Shown one piece after another: positions 47,573 through 55,873 of a stretch of 64,000 bases of DNA (its first letter is position 1; each line of letters starts with the position of its first letter). A model generated the notes under the pieces. The model was not told the DNA's origin and ran no database searches. It saw only the letters and a program-made list of their open reading frames with translations. This DNA comes from Pseudomonas sp. G2-4 (GTDB taxonomy: Bacteria; Pseudomonadota; Gammaproteobacteria; Pseudomonadales; Pseudomonadaceae). Made by a program: the position numbers and the translations under genes. The stretch lies in contig NZ_CP125957.1 of assembly GCF_030064125.1 (NCBI RefSeq), forward strand, positions 4,516,001 through 4,580,000. Direction: 5' to 3'.

Positions 47573-48343
47573 ATGAGCTGGTCCGCCAAGCAATACGTCA
47601 CTTTCGAACAGGAACGCACCCGTCCGGCCCGGGACCTGCTGGCCGCCATTCCCTCCGTGGAAGCGCGCTCAGTGATCGACCTGGGCTGCGGCCCCGGGAA
47701 CTCCACCGAACTGCTGGTGGAACACTTCCCCGGCGCCACAGTGCGCGGCCTCGACAGTTCCAGCGACATGATCGAGGCCGCTCGCCAGCGCTTGCCTGCC
47801 GTAACGTTCGACACGGCAGACATCGGCCGCTGGAATGAATCCGGACCGTTCGACGTGATCTTCGCCAACGCCGTGCTGCAATGGCTGCCCGACCACGCCA
47901 CCCTGCTACCCTCGCTGGCGAGCAAGCTCGCCGAGGGTGGCAGCCTGGCGGTCCAGATGCCCGACAACCTGCACCAACCGTCCCACCGATTAATGCGGGA
48001 AGTCGCGGCCAACGGCCCCTGGGCCAAGCAACTGGCCGGGGTGGCTGATATGCGTACGCAAGTCGAGGACACCAGCACTTATTACTCGATCCTCAAGCCC
48101 CACTGCACCCGCGTCGACGTGTGGCGCACCACCTATCACCACCCACTGGCCGGCGGTGCCGCGGGTGTAGTGGAGTGGTTCAAGGGTAGCGCTTTACGGC
48201 CGTTTCTCGAGCCGCTGGATCAAGCGCAGCGCGAGCAGTACCTGGAGCGCTATCTCCAGGCGGTCGAACAGGCTTATCCAGCCCTGGACGATGGCACGGT
48301 ATTGCTGCCATTTCCCCGTGTGTTCATGGTTGCGACGCGCTAG
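47573..48343 (+). CDS. tam: Trans-aconitate 2-methyltransferase
   Basis: This is a SAM-dependent class I methyltransferase of 256 aa. The Tam family esterifies trans-aconitate, a spontaneous inhibitor of the citric acid cycle. Visible are motif I VIDLGCGPGNSTELL (about residues 38-52), the acidic ribose contact in VRGLDSSSDMI, and the family stretch FDVIFANAVLQWLPDH near residue 97. AAAGGAG lies just before the ATG. It is divergent from the thioesterase gene with a ~145-bp shared control region. No PvdS box faces it, so a pyoverdine link is not supported. Confidence 0.85.
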   Translation: MSWSAKQYVTFEQERTRPARDLLAAIPSVEARSVIDLGCGPGNSTELLVEHFPGATVRGLDSSSDMIEAARQRLPAVTFDTADIGRWNESGPFDVIFANAVLQWLPDHATLLPSLASKLAEGGSLAVQMPDNLHQPSHRLMREVAANGPWAKQLAGVADMRTQVEDTSTYYSILKPHCTRVDVWRTTYHHPLAGGAAGVVEWFKGSALRPFLEPLDQAQREQYLERYLQAVEQAYPALDDGTVLLPFPRVFMVATR

Positions 48344-48365
48344 GGCGATGGTCAGCAGCGAGGGC

Positions 48366-48389
48366 TAAATTTCTGCTGAAGGCCCTCGT
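48366..48389 (+). promoter_or_regulatory. PvdS iron-starvation box upstream of the SCP2-JmjC gene
   Basis: GCTAAAT, 16 bases, CGT: an exact match to the PvdS promoter consensus, 36 bp before the preferred start at 48426. It is as good as the boxes before pvdP, pvdM and pvdE. Confidence 0.8.
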
Positions 48390-48425
48390 TACCTGCTAAG
48401 ACCAAAACCCACAAGAGTGACCGCC

Positions 48426-49559
48426 GTGGACCTGCAAACCATCCTGGGCAAACTGTTCGCCAATGCCGGCGCCGTCGGTATCGAAGGTGTCTTCCAATTC
48501 GTGTTCGGCCCGCATCAGGCGTATTGGTCCGAGGTCAAGGCCAGCAGCCGCACCCAGGCCGGTCGGCACACCAGCCCCGACGTGACCATCGAAGTGACGG
48601 AAAAGGATTTTCTCGGGATCATGGCCGGCATGGCCAATGTCGAAGAGCTGTTTGCCAGCGGTCGCCTGAAGATTGGCGGCAACATGGGCCTGGCAACGTT
48701 GCTGCCGCAGATCATCGACCATGCCCGTCATGGCGGTGGCGTGGTGGAAAAGGTCGACATGAACAAGCGCTACCCCACCCCGTCGCGTTTCAGCGAAAAA
48801 CTCACCGCCAGCCTGCCCACTCAATACAGTGTGGAACGACGACCGCGTAGCGAGCTATCGGTGCAGGAATTTCAAGCGCGCTACCTGCCCCATGGCATTC
48901 CGGTGGTCATCAGCGATGCCTTGCAGGACTGGCCGTTGTTCAAGCTCAGCCGCGAGGAGTCCCTGGTACATTTTGCCGAACTGCAAGGCATCACCCGCCA
49001 TGGCGACTACGTGAAGAAAACCTTCTCGACCGAGCGGGATTTCCGCTCCACGTCCATGGCCGACTTCATCGCCTCCCTGGACAGCCCGGCGGTCAAAGGC
49101 ACCGACGGCGAACCACCGGCCTACATGGGCAACAACATCCTGCCGGCGCAGTTGATGGAGCAGATCCAATACCCACCCTATTTCGACCCGTCGCTGTTCA
49201 TCCCGCCGCGCATCTGGATCGGCCCCAAGGGCACCCTGACGCCGCTGCACCGCGATGACACCGATAACCTGTTTGCCCAGGTCTGGGGGCAGAAAACCTT
49301 CACCCTCGCCGCACCCCATCACCGCGAGGCCCTGGGTACTTGGTCCACAGCGCCCCAAGGCGGGCTGGACGGCTGTGATTTCAACCCCGACGAGCCGGAC
49401 TACCAGCGCTTCCCCCACGCCCGGGACGTGACCTTCCTGCGCGTGACGCTGGAGGCTGGGGATCTGTTGTTCCTGCCGGAAGGCTGGTTCCATCAGGTGG
49501 AGTCGGTGTCCACGTCGTTGTCGGTGAACTTCTGGGTGAATTCGGGGCGGGGTTGGTAA
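48426..49559 (+). CDS. SCP2-like domain fused to a JmjC/cupin_8 oxygenase-like domain, PvdS-box-controlled
   Basis: The product is 377 aa. Residues about 10-105 resemble an SCP2 sterol/lipid-carrier domain. Residues about 145-375 are a cupin_8/JmjC fold, the family of Fe(II)- and 2-oxoglutarate-dependent hydroxylases. The iron triad looks complete: His275 and Asp277 in PLHRDD, and distal His356 in EGWFHQVES. Lys290 (QKTFTL) is a candidate 2-oxoglutarate contact. A GTG at 48426 is chosen because AAGAG lies 8 bp before it; a GTG at 48417 would add three residues. An exact PvdS box upstream ties it to iron starvation. The NRPS genes here have no Asp or His module, so a classical OH-Asp or OH-His role is not obvious. 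It may hydroxylate another residue, the acyl chain or a non-pyoverdine target. Confidence 0.78.
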   Translation: MDLQTILGKLFANAGAVGIEGVFQFVFGPHQAYWSEVKASSRTQAGRHTSPDVTIEVTEKDFLGIMAGMANVEELFASGRLKIGGNMGLATLLPQIIDHARHGGGVVEKVDMNKRYPTPSRFSEKLTASLPTQYSVERRPRSELSVQEFQARYLPHGIPVVISDALQDWPLFKLSREESLVHFAELQGITRHGDYVKKTFSTERDFRSTSMADFIASLDSPAVKGTDGEPPAYMGNNILPAQLMEQIQYPPYFDPSLFIPPRIWIGPKGTLTPLHRDDTDNLFAQVWGQKTFTLAAPHHREALGTWSTAPQGGLDGCDFNPDEPDYQRFPHARDVTFLRVTLEAGDLLFLPEGWFHQVESVSTSLSVNFWVNSGRGW

Positions 49560-49592
49560 CCGCCGAACACTCTGCTTTTGTGAACACAGACC

Positions 49593-49725
49593 TGTGGCGA
49601 GGGAGCTTGCTCCCGCTGGGCTGGGCTGCAGCCCCTCCAAAGGCACTCTCAATCTACCTGAATGATCGAGGTGCCAGGTCTTGGGGCTGCTACGCAGCCC
49701 AGCGGGAGCAAGCTCCCTCGCCACA
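49593..49725. repeat. Type-B REP doublet
   Basis: TGTGGCGAGGGAGCTTGCTC and its inverted copy have a longer (~80-bp) spacer. It follows the SCP2-JmjC gene and could form a long terminator-like hairpin. Confidence 0.9.
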
Positions 49726-49834
49726 GGGTTAGCGTCCAAATGTGGCTGAAGTGTGAAGATCGCTTCACCCAAATGAACTCTGCACGCCTCACGCCAGTCA
49801 GCAGGTAAGGCCCTCAGTTCAAGGTGCTAGACCC

Positions 49835-50635
49835 ATGCAGATATCCCTCGCCCAACAAGTGGCCCTGGTCACCGGTGCCAGCTCGGGCATCGGCGCTGGT
49901 TCGGCCAGGGCCTTGGCGAACGCCGGGGCCGCCGTGGTGCTCAACTACCACTCCAGCGCTGGTCCGGCGCAAGACCTGGCTCGTGAGATCAACGACAACG
50001 GCGGCCGCGCCATTGCCGTCGGTGCCGATGTCTCGAAGGAGGACGACGTCGAGCGTCTGTTCGCCCAGGCCCTCGACGCCTTTGGCACCCTGGACATTCT
50101 GGTGGCCAACTCCGGCCTGCAAAAAGACGCCGCCGCCGTCGACATGCGCCTGGAAGACTGGAACACCGTGATCGGCACCAACCTCACCGGGCAGTTCCTC
50201 TGCGCCCGCGCCGCCCTGCGGATTTTCAACCGCCAGGGCATTCGCCAGGGCGTGTCCCGGGCCGCCGGCAAGATCATTCACATGAGTTCGGTGCACCAGC
50301 GCATTCCCTGGGCCGGTCACGTCAATTACGCCGCGTCCAAAGGCGGTGTCGATCTACTGATGCAGAGCCTGGCCCAGGAAACCAGCCACCAGCGCATCCG
50401 CATCAACAGCATCGCCCCCGGCGCCATCCGCACGGCCATCAACCGCGAAGCCACCGAGGGTGAACAGGAGCAGAAACTGCTGGAGCTGATTCCTTATGGT
50501 CGCGTGGGGGATGTGGAGGACGTCGCCAATGCCGTGGTCTGGCTGGCGTCGGACCTGTCCGATTATGTGGTGGGCACCACGTTGTTCATTGATGGCGGGA
50601 TGAGCCTTTATCCGGGGTTTCGCGGCAATGGCTGA
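49835..50635 (+). CDS. Short-chain dehydrogenase/reductase, glucose-1-dehydrogenase-like
   Basis: The 266-aa classical SDR has the NAD(P) motif TGASSGIG (residues 12-19), a NSG motif (LVANSG), the active-site YAASKGG and the C-terminal VVGTTLFIDGGMSLYP. The overall pattern is closest to glucose 1-dehydrogenases. It overlaps the next gene by 8 bp (ATGGCTGA), so the two are translationally coupled. Pairing with a GH15 enzyme suggests a role in glucose or trehalose metabolism, perhaps under stress. Substrate is inferred only. Confidence 0.8.
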   Translation: MQISLAQQVALVTGASSGIGAGSARALANAGAAVVLNYHSSAGPAQDLAREINDNGGRAIAVGADVSKEDDVERLFAQALDAFGTLDILVANSGLQKDAAAVDMRLEDWNTVIGTNLTGQFLCARAALRIFNRQGIRQGVSRAAGKIIHMSSVHQRIPWAGHVNYAASKGGVDLLMQSLAQETSHQRIRINSIAPGAIRTAINREATEGEQEQKLLELIPYGRVGDVEDVANAVVWLASDLSDYVVGTTLFIDGGMSLYPGFRGNG

Positions 50636-52451
50636 TCATGACGAACCACAGAGCCCTATCGAGAACCACGGCATCATCGGCGACATGCGCACTGCCGCCC
50701 TGATCAACGACCGAGGCAGCGTCGACTTTTTCTGCTGGCCGGAATTCGACAGTCCGTCGATCTTTTGCTCGCTACTGGACACCTCCGAAGCGGGGATTTT
50801 CCAACTCGCGCCAGACCTGCCTGATGCCCGTCGCCAACAAATCTACCTGCCCGACACCAACGTGCTGCAAACCCGCTGGCTGAGCGACGGCGCCGTGGTG
50901 GAAGTCACCGACCTGCTGCCCATCGGCGACAGCGAGGATGATTTGCCGGTGTTGATGCGCCGGGTCCGCATGACCATCGGCAGCGCGAGGTTTCGCATGC
51001 GCTGCGCGGTGCGCCACGACTATGCCCGGGCCGCCACCACGGCGCGCCAGGACGGCACCCACATCTGTTTCGAGGCGCCGGGGCAACCGAGCCTGCGCTT
51101 GTGCTCTGACCAGGCCATGATGTTGGACGGCAACGCCGCGGTGGCAGAGTTCACCCTGGAACAGGGCCAGACCGCCGAGTTCCTGTTGGGCGGCATCGAC
51201 GACCCGCGACTTCAGGATGACGTCAGCGCGATCTGCCTGGAACGCACCCTGGCGTTCTGGCGCGGCTGGATCGGACAGTCGAATTATCGCGGACGCTGGC
51301 GGGAGGTGGTCAACCGCTCGGCCTTGGCGCTGAAGCTGCTGACCTCGCGCAAACACGGCGCCATCCTCGCTGCGGCCACCTTCGGCCTGCCGGAAACCCG
51401 GGGCGGCGAGCGCAACTGGGATTACCGCTACACCTGGATCCGCGACGCTTCGTTCACCGTCTATGCATTCATGCGCCTGGGCTTCGTCGAAGAAGCCAAC
51501 GCCTACATGCGCTTTTTACGCGGTCGAGTCAGCGACTGCTGTGATCAGCCGACCAAACTCAACATCCTGTACGGCTTGGATGGCCGGCAGGATTTGCCGG
51601 AAACCGAGCTCCCGCACCTGAGCGGTTTCGGTGGTGCGCAGCCGGTGCGCATCGGCAACCTCGCCTACCAACAGGTACAGCTGGATATCTTTGGCGAGCT
51701 GATGGACGCGGTGTACCTGGTCAATAAATACGGCGAAGCCATCTCCCATCAAGGCTGGAAACACACCGTCGACGTGGTCGACCAGGTATGCAAGGTCTGG
51801 CAGGACAAGGACGTGGGCATCTGGGAAATGCGCGGCGACAAGCAGCATTTTCTGCATTCGCGGCTGATGTGCTGGGTCGCCGTCGACCGCGCCATCCGGT
51901 TGGCCGAAAAACGCTCCCTGCCCGCCCCGTTCGCCCGCTGGGACGAGACCCGCCAGGCTATCTACGAAGACATCTGGACAAATTTCTGGAACGAGGAACG
52001 CCAACACTTCATCCAGCGCCAGGGCAGCACCGCCTTGGACGGCTCGATGCTGTTGATGCCCCTGGTGCGCTTCGTCAGCGCCCGCGATCCGCGCTGGCTA
52101 TCGACCCTGGACGCCATTGAAAAAAGCCTGGTGCGCGACGGCATGGTGTACCGCTACCGCAACGACGACAGCCCCATCGACGGCCTCAGTGGCATCGAAG
52201 GCTCGTTCGCCGCCTGCTCGTTCTGGTACGTCGAATGCCTGGCCCGCGCCGGCCGCGTGGAAAAAGCCCAGCTGGAATTCGAACAGCTGCTGCGCTACGC
52301 CAACCCGCTGGGGCTGTACGCTGAAGAGTTCGACAGCCATGGGTATCACTTGGGCAACACGCCCCAGGCCTTGACCCATTTGGCGTTGATCAGCGCGGCG
52401 AGTTTTCTGGATCGCAAGTTGAGTGGGGAGAAGAATCATTGGCAGCCGTGA
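50628..52451 (+). CDS. Glycoside hydrolase family 15 protein (glucoamylase/trehalase-like)
   Basis: The 607-aa soluble protein starts IENHGIIGDMRTAALIND with CWPEFDSPSIFCSLLD, the N-terminal beta-domain (trehalase-like N) typical of bacterial GH15 enzymes. An (alpha/alpha)6 barrel follows with GGERNWDYRYTWIRDASFTVYAF near residues 258-280, KQHFLHSRLMCWVAVDRAI near 405, and GIEGSFAACSFWYVECLAR near 520, which holds the catalytic Glu. Members act on alpha-glucosidic bonds in glucans or trehalose. No signal peptide is seen. The start overlaps the SDR gene end by 8 bp. Confidence 0.88.
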   Translation: MADHDEPQSPIENHGIIGDMRTAALINDRGSVDFFCWPEFDSPSIFCSLLDTSEAGIFQLAPDLPDARRQQIYLPDTNVLQTRWLSDGAVVEVTDLLPIGDSEDDLPVLMRRVRMTIGSARFRMRCAVRHDYARAATTARQDGTHICFEAPGQPSLRLCSDQAMMLDGNAAVAEFTLEQGQTAEFLLGGIDDPRLQDDVSAICLERTLAFWRGWIGQSNYRGRWREVVNRSALALKLLTSRKHGAILAAATFGLPETRGGERNWDYRYTWIRDASFTVYAFMRLGFVEEANAYMRFLRGRVSDCCDQPTKLNILYGLDGRQDLPETELPHLSGFGGAQPVRIGNLAYQQVQLDIFGELMDAVYLVNKYGEAISHQGWKHTVDVVDQVCKVWQDKDVGIWEMRGDKQHFLHSRLMCWVAVDRAIRLAEKRSLPAPFARWDETRQAIYEDIWTNFWNEERQHFIQRQGSTALDGSMLLMPLVRFVSARDPRWLSTLDAIEKSLVRDGMVYRYRNDDSPIDGLSGIEGSFAACSFWYVECLARAGRVEKAQLEFEQLLRYANPLGLYAEEFDSHGYHLGNTPQALTHLALISAASFLDRKLSGEKNHWQP

Positions 52452-52474
52452 GCCTTAGATCAAACGCGGTCCCC

Positions 52475-52569
52475 TGTGGCGAGGGAGCTTGCTCCCGCTC
52501 GACTGCGCAGCAGGCGCAAAAATCTTGGGGTCGCTGCGCAACCCAGCGGGAGCAAGCTCCCTCGCCACA
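52475..52569. repeat. Type-B REP doublet, near-identical to 53278-53371
   Basis: An inverted pair of the GTGGCGAGGGAGCTTGCTCC unit. The ~95-bp unit including the internal spacer (CGACTGCGCAGCAGGCGCAA...) and the tail ACAAGAGCGGTG recurs almost unchanged 803 bp downstream, bracketing the DUF6124 gene. Confidence 0.92.
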
Positions 52570-52584
52570 AGAGCGGTGTGTCAG

Positions 52585-52944
52585 TTAGCTGGTCGGCTCA
52601 ATGTCATCCAACGCCCGATTGGCCAGCAACGTACCCAGCTCGATCAACTGCTGAATCCCCAACGCTACATGCCGCCGCGAGCCCTCCAGCTCGAACGCCA
52701 AGTCACCGACCATGGCATTGGCCGAGGCCAGGGTTTCGCTGAGGCTGGTCAGCACCGATTCGGTATTGATGCCTGGGACGACGGAAAAGACCTGGCCGTC
52801 CTGGGTGTCGGGCTTGGCTGGCGTCGGGGGAGACAAGTGAAGATTCAGCGCCCGGTCGGCGGCTTCGCGGAGTTTTTTTGAATCGAGGGTGGTGTGGGCA
52901 GAGAGGTCTTCGGCCCGTGGGGGGTTGGGGGTGATCTTGACCAT
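52585..52944 (-). CDS. DUF6124 family protein (Pseudomonas-specific, unknown function)
   Basis: The 119-aa protein has the family pattern: VKITPNPPRAE at the N-terminus, LDSKKLREAADRALNLHL around residues 20-38, then a helical C-terminal half (NTESVLTSLSETLASANAMV... GIQQLIELGTLLANRALD). No signal peptide or catalytic motif is seen. DUF6124 genes occur in many copies in Pseudomonas, and no function is assigned. AGGAG lies before the ATG at 52944. It sits between two near-identical REP doublets and has an unusual upstream leader (52945-53186). Confidence 0.8.
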   Translation of the reverse strand: MVKITPNPPRAEDLSAHTTLDSKKLREAADRALNLHLSPPTPAKPDTQDGQVFSVVPGINTESVLTSLSETLASANAMVGDLAFELEGSRRHVALGIQQLIELGTLLANRALDDIEPTS

Positions 52945-53186
52945 TGTGAAACTCCTGACTTGAAGTTGAGCTCACTCACCTCGTGACCAAACGAGGATGG
53001 TGGGCGGTACGCAGGTTGGTCAACCGGGAAGTCAGGCACCCGGCGCACTCGAAAGTGCCCCGCGCACAGCCCACCGCAAAGCATACCGACAAGCACATAA
53101 AAAAGCGCCGACATGCTGAGGTTGGCGCGTGTGCGCCTGACATTGGACGGGTGACCAAACCCGGTCGCTGATTTTGCAGCGACCGG
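52945..53186 (-). other. Structured leader region upstream of the DUF6124 gene
   Basis: No convincing gene lies in 52945-53507 apart from the repeat at 53278. At 53160-53186 there is a perfect 10-bp stem (CCGGTCGCTG ... CAGCGACCGG, loop ATTTTG). Downstream toward DUF6124 come short inverted GGTGACC/GGTCACC-like and GGCGCGTGTGCGCC stretches, and a GTCACGAGGTGAGTGAGC motif just before the ribosome site. Reading frames here have no family I recognise. It may be a long 5' leader with regulatory structure, or an extinct gene. Confidence 0.4.
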
Positions 53187-53277
53187 CAAAGCCTATCCCC
53201 GCCTCTTCCGAACCGGCAACCGCCGCGACTCGTCGGAAAATTCCGGTTCACCTAATTTTTTGTAGGACACAAACCCC

Positions 53278-53371
53278 GTGGCGAGGGAGCTTGCTCCCGC
53301 TCGACTGCGCAGCAGGCGCAAAAATCTTGGGGTCGCTTCGCAACCCAGCGGGAGCAAGCTCCCTCGCCACA
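53278..53371. repeat. Type-B REP doublet, near-identical to 52475-52569
   Basis: Second copy of the ~95-bp REP unit in direct orientation. It differs from the first at only a few positions, such as TCGCTGCG versus TCGCTTCG. Confidence 0.92.
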
Positions 53372-53507
53372 AGAGCGGTGCGCGCATCAAGCCTATCGAT
53401 CACCACAACCCGTTACAGGTTGCCAGCCCCCCAAACCCCTCCTAAGATCGATGCACTCACGGGTGCAGCGGAGCTGCCCGATAAAAAACCCGACTCAAGG
53501 ACCTGAC

Positions 53508-53885
53508 ATGACCCATATCAAACGCCCCATCAGCACCTCACCCCGAACAGGCCTGACCCGGGAAGACCTCTGGGAAGGCCACGACCGGGGCTTGATCAAA
53601 TGCTGGGAAATCGGCCGCGACCGTGCGCTGAAGTTTCCGGAACTGGCGCAACGCTGCCTGGCCGGTGAGTTGCCGGTGCTCGGCTGGAAAGGCGGCGTCA
53701 GCCGCAGCCTGAAGAAAACCGCAAAATTCGGTTGTCTCAAATATCTCGCCCAATGGCAGGGCCTGCGCGGTGAGGACCTGGACATCGACCTGACCCAGGA
53801 ACACACCCTGACCTGCTCGAACACGAACATGATCGTGACGTTCACGCCGGATCGGGCCAAGTACGTGAATCAGGAACCTGCCTGA
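53508..53885 (+). CDS. Conserved hypothetical protein
   Basis: The 125-aa basic protein starts MTHIKRPISTSPRTGLTRED. The ATG at 53508 is chosen because AAGGA lies 7 bp before it; an in-frame ATG at 53451 lacks a ribosome site. No known domain, signal peptide or membrane segment is recognised. The sequence is compact, rich in Lys, Arg and Trp, and has several Cys (KCWEIG, KFGCLKYL, LTCSNTN). It is followed 28 bp later by a hydrolase gene on the same strand, so the two may be co-transcribed. Codon use looks like that of the neighbours. Confidence 0.6.
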   Translation: MTHIKRPISTSPRTGLTREDLWEGHDRGLIKCWEIGRDRALKFPELAQRCLAGELPVLGWKGGVSRSLKKTAKFGCLKYLAQWQGLRGEDLDIDLTQEHTLTCSNTNMIVTFTPDRAKYVNQEPA

Positions 53886-53913
53886 ACGCAACCACGCAAT
53901 GCCGGAGGCCAAC

Positions 53914-54816
53914 ATGAACCTTGAGCCCAGGATCAACTTCGCAGTGACGCCGTTACTGCGTATCGCCTACGAAGAACACGGCCCCGCCACGGGCGAACCG
54001 GTGATCCTGCTGCACGGTTTCCCCTACGACCCCAGGGCTTTCGATGAAGTCGCGCCGGTTCTGGCCCAACGGGGCTATCGGGTCATCGTGCCCTACCTGC
54101 GCGGCTACGGCCCGACCCGGTTCAACAATCCGGCCATCCTGCGCTCCGGCCAACAAGCGGCGCTGGCCCAGGACCTGCTGGACCTGATGCACGTCCTCTC
54201 CATCCCCCAAGCGGCGCTGTGCGGCTATGACTGGGGCGGTCGGGCCGCGTGTATCGTCGCGGCGCTGTGGCCCGAGCGCGTGCGCTGCCTGGTGACCGGC
54301 GACGGCTATAACCTGCAGGATATTCCCCGATCCAAGCAGCCGCTGGACCCGCAAACCGAACATCGCCTGTGGTACCAGTATTACTTCCACACGGAGCGGG
54401 GCGTCGAGGGCCTGACGCAGAATCGGCGCGAACTGTGCGAACTGCTCTGGCGCTTGTGGTCACCGACCTGGAAACGCGGCGCCGAGCTTTATCCCTTCAG
54501 CGCCCCGTCGTTCGATAACCCGGATTTTGTCGACGTGGTGATTCATTCCTACCGTCATCGCTTCATGTACGCACCGGGCGATCCGACGTTGGAGTGGCTG
54601 GAAGAACGACTTGCCGCGCAACCGGCCATCAGCGTGCCAAGCATTTCCCTGTGTGGAGCCGACGACGGTGTGGGGCCCGCGCCTGAACACGATGAAGACG
54701 CCGAGCATTTCAGCAGTTTCTACGAGCGCCGAGTGCTGGCCGGTGTAGGCCACAACATTCCCCAGGAAGCCCCTGAGGCAACGCTCAGGGCATTGCTGGA
54801 TTTGCTTGAGGGCTGA
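53914..54816 (+). CDS. Alpha/beta hydrolase with Asp nucleophile (epoxide hydrolase/dehalogenase-like)
   Basis: The 300-aa protein has VILLHGFPYDPRAFDEV (oxyanion HGFP near residue 34) and the nucleophile elbow CGYDWGGR with Asp106 instead of Ser. That indicates the epoxide hydrolase or haloalkane dehalogenase branch, which uses an aspartyl-ester intermediate. A C-terminal GVGHNIPQEAP supplies the catalytic His. The ATG at 53914 follows GGAGG by 5 bp; an ATG at 53899 would place that site inside the gene. The 3' end overlaps the convergent regulator gene by 32 bp. Substrate unknown. Confidence 0.82.
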   Translation: MNLEPRINFAVTPLLRIAYEEHGPATGEPVILLHGFPYDPRAFDEVAPVLAQRGYRVIVPYLRGYGPTRFNNPAILRSGQQAALAQDLLDLMHVLSIPQAALCGYDWGGRAACIVAALWPERVRCLVTGDGYNLQDIPRSKQPLDPQTEHRLWYQYYFHTERGVEGLTQNRRELCELLWRLWSPTWKRGAELYPFSAPSFDNPDFVDVVIHSYRHRFMYAPGDPTLEWLEERLAAQPAISVPSISLCGADDGVGPAPEHDEDAEHFSSFYERRVLAGVGHNIPQEAPEATLRALLDLLEG

Positions 54817-55777
54817 GCGCAAACCGCTCGCGATACGCCTGGGGCGTCACGCCCATGGCCCGCAGGAAGCTGCGGCGCAGGGTTTCTTCACTGCCAAAGC
54901 CGCATTGCACTGCCACGCGCTTGATCGACACGGCCGTGTCGGCCAGCAGGCGGCGGGCGGTTTCCACGCGAATCAGCTCCACCGCCCGCGCCGGGGTCTG
55001 GCCGGTGTCGGCGCGGTAGTGGCGGACAAAACTGCGTTCGCTCATGCCCACCTCGGCGGCCAGGCTCGGCAAGCCCAGGTCGCGGGTGAGGTTTTCGGCA
55101 ATCCACGCATGCAAGTCGTCAAAACGGCTGCCCTGTTTCTGTAGCGAAAGCGTCACGCTGAACTGCGATTGCCCGCCAGGCCGCTTGAGGAATACCACCA
55201 GGTGCCGGGCGACCTCCAGGGCCACGGCACGGCCCAGGTCTTCTTCCACCAGTGCCAGGGCCAGGTCAATGCCGGCAGTGACCCCGGCGGACGTCCAGAC
55301 CGGGCCATCGTTGATGAAAATCGGATTGGGTTCGACCCGCAGCTGCGGATGCTGCTGGGCCAGTTGTTCACAGCGAGTCCAATGGGTGACCACTCGCCGT
55401 CCGTCCAGCCAACCACTGGCGGCCAGCAGGAACGCCCCGGTGCACACTGACGCCACGCGCCGCGAGCGCAGGCCATGGTCCTTGACCCAGGCCACGAGCG
55501 CCGGGTCCTTCGCCGCTTCGTACACCCCCCAGCCGCCAGCGATCAGCAAGGTGTCGCTGCCTTCGCTCGGCAGCGGCTCGGCCATCAGCGCCAACCCCGC
55601 CGAAGACATCACCGCCCCGCCCCCGACGGCGATCACCGTCGGCGCGTACGGTAACGGCAAGCCTTGCTGGCGGGCCAGGTCATTGGCCGAGGCAAACACT
55701 TGCAAGGGGCCGGTGACATCCAGCACTTGCACGTTGGCAAAGGCCAGGACGTGAACGGTTTTCGGGACATTTGGCAT
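54785..55777 (-). CDS. GlxA-family transcriptional regulator (DJ-1/PfpI domain plus AraC HTH)
   Basis: The 330-aa protein has an N-terminal DJ-1/PfpI-like domain (residues about 5-175; HVLAFANVQVLDVTGPLQVF, SVCTGAFLLAASGWLDGRRVVTHW) and a C-terminal AraC double helix-turn-helix (about 225-320; GLPSLAAEVGMSERSFVRHYRADTGQTPARAVELIR). The chosen ATG at 55777 (MPNVPKTVHV) puts the family N-terminus at residue 1. It is divergent from the isonitrile hydratase gene (97 bp), whose product shares the DJ-1/PfpI fold. It likely controls that gene and itself. Its 3' end overlaps the convergent hydrolase gene. Confidence 0.87.
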   Translation of the reverse strand: MPNVPKTVHVLAFANVQVLDVTGPLQVFASANDLARQQGLPLPYAPTVIAVGGGAVMSSAGLALMAEPLPSEGSDTLLIAGGWGVYEAAKDPALVAWVKDHGLRSRRVASVCTGAFLLAASGWLDGRRVVTHWTRCEQLAQQHPQLRVEPNPIFINDGPVWTSAGVTAGIDLALALVEEDLGRAVALEVARHLVVFLKRPGGQSQFSVTLSLQKQGSRFDDLHAWIAENLTRDLGLPSLAAEVGMSERSFVRHYRADTGQTPARAVELIRVETARRLLADTAVSIKRVAVQCGFGSEETLRRSFLRAMGVTPQAYRERFALSPQANPAMP

Positions 55778-55873
55778 ATTGGCGTGATTCGTGGGCTTAT
55801 TGGCGTGTTCGCCAAATCCTACGAGCCTAAAGTAAAGCCGTCCACCCATGGGCATCACTTAGGAGAAATCACC

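Noticed and set aside
48366..49559. SCP2-JmjC protein as the pyoverdine OH-Asp or OH-His hydroxylase
   Set aside because: No Asp or His adenylation domain is present in the three NRPSs here, so the usual substrate is lacking; the role is left open.
52976..53251. 91-codon minus-strand frame upstream of DUF6124
   Set aside because: It has no ribosome site or known domain and spans the perfect hairpin, so it is treated as leader sequence.
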